From Alphaproteobacteria bacterium (GTDB lineage Bacteria > Pseudomonadota > Alphaproteobacteria > SMXP01), in the NCBI GenBank assembly GCA_028280675.1, contig JANQLI010000320.1, positions 1 to 7,367 of the forward strand: 7,367 nucleotides of DNA, given 5' to 3'. The notes under the pieces were generated by a model. It was not told the origin of the DNA and ran no database searches. It was given only the letters and a program-made list of their open reading frames with translations. This document shows positions 6,179 through 7,367 of the stretch, one piece after another (position 1 is the first letter of the stretch; every line of letters begins with the position of its first letter). Position numbers and translations under genes: made by a program.

Positions 6179-6551
6179 TCCCTAAACCAACACGACGGCT
6201 TCTGCTCTCTTGCACCCAATAAGATTGGCACTTTGCATATAACGACCAAAAATACCATTCATAATATCAGGTTTCATCGTGTGACAAGATAGAACCATAC
6301 ATGACCGCTGATATGTTGACCAGACGTCAGCCAAAGCCGTGTACTCCCCCTGTAACCAAGCGATGATGCCGCTTAAGGAATCTAAGTCTATAAAAGCAAC
6401 CCTCGTTGCCATAGCCACTTATTCCTGCAATTAACCATACAAATCTGGCGCTATCTCCCGATAACACGGGAAACAAGTTGCAGAATCCATACCATACTGG
6501 CTTGCGCAAAGAGATAATGAATTGCACAGACCTTCTGGATCAAAGAGCGAT
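6179..6551. other. 373-bp gap between the oxygenase and glycosyltransferase genes, no convincing gene
   Basis: GC is about 45% by hand count, lower than the left of the window. On the minus strand a 78-codon frame runs from GTG at 6418 to TAG at 6182-6184. It has AGGA four bases upstream and its stop falls next to the ribosome site of the first glycosyltransferase. Its product (MAMATRVAFIDLDSLSG...) matches nothing I know, and its codons favour A/T endings unlike neighbouring genes, so I do not call it a gene. The 6-mer CCATAC occurs four times in the same orientation (6295-6300, 6435-6440, 6487-6492, 6492-6497 approximately). The region probably holds the promoter of the glycosyltransferase pair. 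Confidence 0.5.
6261..6287 (-). promoter_or_regulatory. Candidate sigma-70-like promoter for the glycosyltransferase pair
   Basis: On the minus strand TTGTCA (6287-6282) is followed after 15 bases by TATTAT (6266-6261). Both hexamers are close to the TTGACA/TATAAT consensus but the spacer is shorter than the usual 16-18. The site lies about 90 bases before the start at 6172, which would give a moderate leader. This is a weak call from sequence only. Confidence 0.25.
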
Positions 6552-7367
6552 TTAAAACACACCTATCTCTTGGGCCGGCATCACATCAAACGCAATACTG
6601 ATGCGCGGTTGCGGTGACTGGAACGGTTCTGTGCGATGATAGAAATACGAGGGAAACGTGACCAAACGCCCTTCTTTCGGCGTGACCAAACGTGTTGTCG
6701 GGAGGCGCTGAAGCTTATAGCGTTCCGGCGGTTGTCCGAATTCGAGACACCCTGCCTGCGCAGACACGGCTGTCATATCCTCAGGCAGACGGACATAGTA
6801 AACACCGCTTAACCAGCCAAGGGGATGCATATGCGGGGTCTGATGTCCGCCCTCTCCTAAAACGGTGCCCCAAGCGCGCAAGCTCCAATAATCCGGTGGC
6901 TGCGACATGCGTGTTTGTGCAGAAAACCCACGATCATGGAGGAGGCGCGCATTCTGCGTCACCGTCTCTTTCAGCATAATCTCAAAGGCCTGCAAAACCT
7001 CATGTGCGGAGAGGTCGAGCTCACCGGTCTGCCCCCCGCCATAAGTTGACTTGTTTGCGGGATTGGCAATTAACGAAGGACTCTCTGTCAACACGTTTGC
7101 GAGGGCATCATGGAATGCGGCTTGCGTGTCATACCCCTGTGGCGCCTCAAGATCAGAAATGAGAATCATCTGATCATAATCGGTGATCTTCTGCGCATCC
7201 TGATCTTTGCCAGCATCCTGTATGGCATACGCATAGGCGGCGAGCACCATACGCTCAGCGGGATGATGGGTCAGAAAGTCATCGCTGATTTGAAAGGCTT
7301 CCGGGAAACGCTCTTGCCGCGATAAAAGATTGATCAGGTCGGATGCAGCGCGTGCATTACTAGGGTT
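6552..7367 (-). CDS. TPR-containing putative 2OG-Fe(II) oxygenase (5' end outside window)
   Basis: The frame is open from the right window edge to TAA at 6552, giving 271 visible residues; the N-terminus is missing and ATG at 7250 is internal, not the start. Visible residues 1-60 look like tetratricopeptide helices (LINLLSRQERFPEAFQISDD, then HHPAERMVLAAYAYAIQDAGK). From about residue 139 the protein matches the putative 2OG-Fe(II) oxygenase family PF13759: WSLRAWGTVLGEGGHQTPHMHP (about 161-182), GWLSGVYYVRLP (184-195), GCLEFGQPP, EGRLVTFPSYFYHRTEPF and RISIAFDV (255-262). Likely iron ligands are within HMH (179-181) and His244, with Arg255 for 2-oxoglutarate. Such enzymes hydroxylate proteins or small molecules; the target is unknown. 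It lies upstream of the two glycosyltransferases on the same strand with a long gap. Family fairly sure; role inferred. Confidence 0.88.
   Translation of the reverse strand, partial: NPSNARAASDLINLLSRQERFPEAFQISDDFLTHHPAERMVLAAYAYAIQDAGKDQDAQKITDYDQMILISDLEAPQGYDTQAAFHDALANVLTESPSLIANPANKSTYGGGQTGELDLSAHEVLQAFEIMLKETVTQNARLLHDRGFSAQTRMSQPPDYWSLRAWGTVLGEGGHQTPHMHPLGWLSGVYYVRLPEDMTAVSAQAGCLEFGQPPERYKLQRLPTTRLVTPKEGRLVTFPSYFYHRTEPFQSPQPRISIAFDVMPAQEIGVF

Noticed and set aside
6327..6527. 66-codon minus-strand frame in the gap before the glycosyltransferases
   Set aside because: It overlaps the 78-codon frame in another register, lacks a good ribosome site, and the product has no recognisable feature.
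7251..7367. ATG at 7250 as the start of the 2OG oxygenase
   Set aside because: The frame stays open for all 39 upstream codons and encodes TPR-like helices continuous with the downstream part, so the true start lies outside the window.

Overview
The window looks like chromosomal DNA of an alphaproteobacterium of moderate GC (roughly 45-60% by hand counts of single lines). That placement is inferred from the style of the proteins (a DmeF-type cobalt/nickel exporter, DUF1330 and DUF1295 proteins, a TPR plus 2OG-Fe(II) oxygenase protein) and from free use of GTG and TTG starts. No rRNA or tRNA gene is present to confirm it. Coding density is high. I see no insertion sequence, phage gene, CRISPR array or RNA gene.

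Left part (1-1462), minus strand: the 5' two thirds of an atypical short-chain dehydrogenase/NmrA-like NAD(P)-binding protein with a GTG start, cut by the window edge. Upstream of it lies a YihY/BrkB-family inner-membrane protein. A 172-bp region (1463-1634) separates this pair from the genes that run the other way.

Middle (1635-4069), plus strand: a DmeF-type cation diffusion facilitator with an 11-histidine cytoplasmic loop; a 98-residue DUF1330 protein that ends in a clear intrinsic terminator; then a DUF1295 (steroid 5-alpha-reductase-like) membrane protein that starts at TTG behind a good Shine-Dalgarno sequence and a small 5' hairpin.

Right part (4083-7367), minus strand, convergent with the DUF1295 gene only 13 bp away: in transcription order, a partial TPR/2OG-Fe(II) oxygenase, a 373-379-bp gap with no convincing gene, and two family 2 glycosyltransferases joined by a 4-bp ATGA overlap and therefore very probably translated together. 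The two transferases share a GT-A core and stretches of DNA identity, but their C-terminal halves differ. This block looks like part of a surface-glycan or protein-glycosylation locus that continues beyond the right edge.

The left and middle genes are ordinary housekeeping or stress genes. The points most worth a second look are the oxygenase/glycosyltransferase block, the hairpin with an AGGAG loop before the TTG start, and the regulatory sequences between the YihY and dmeF genes. I do not see clear evidence of a wholly new system.
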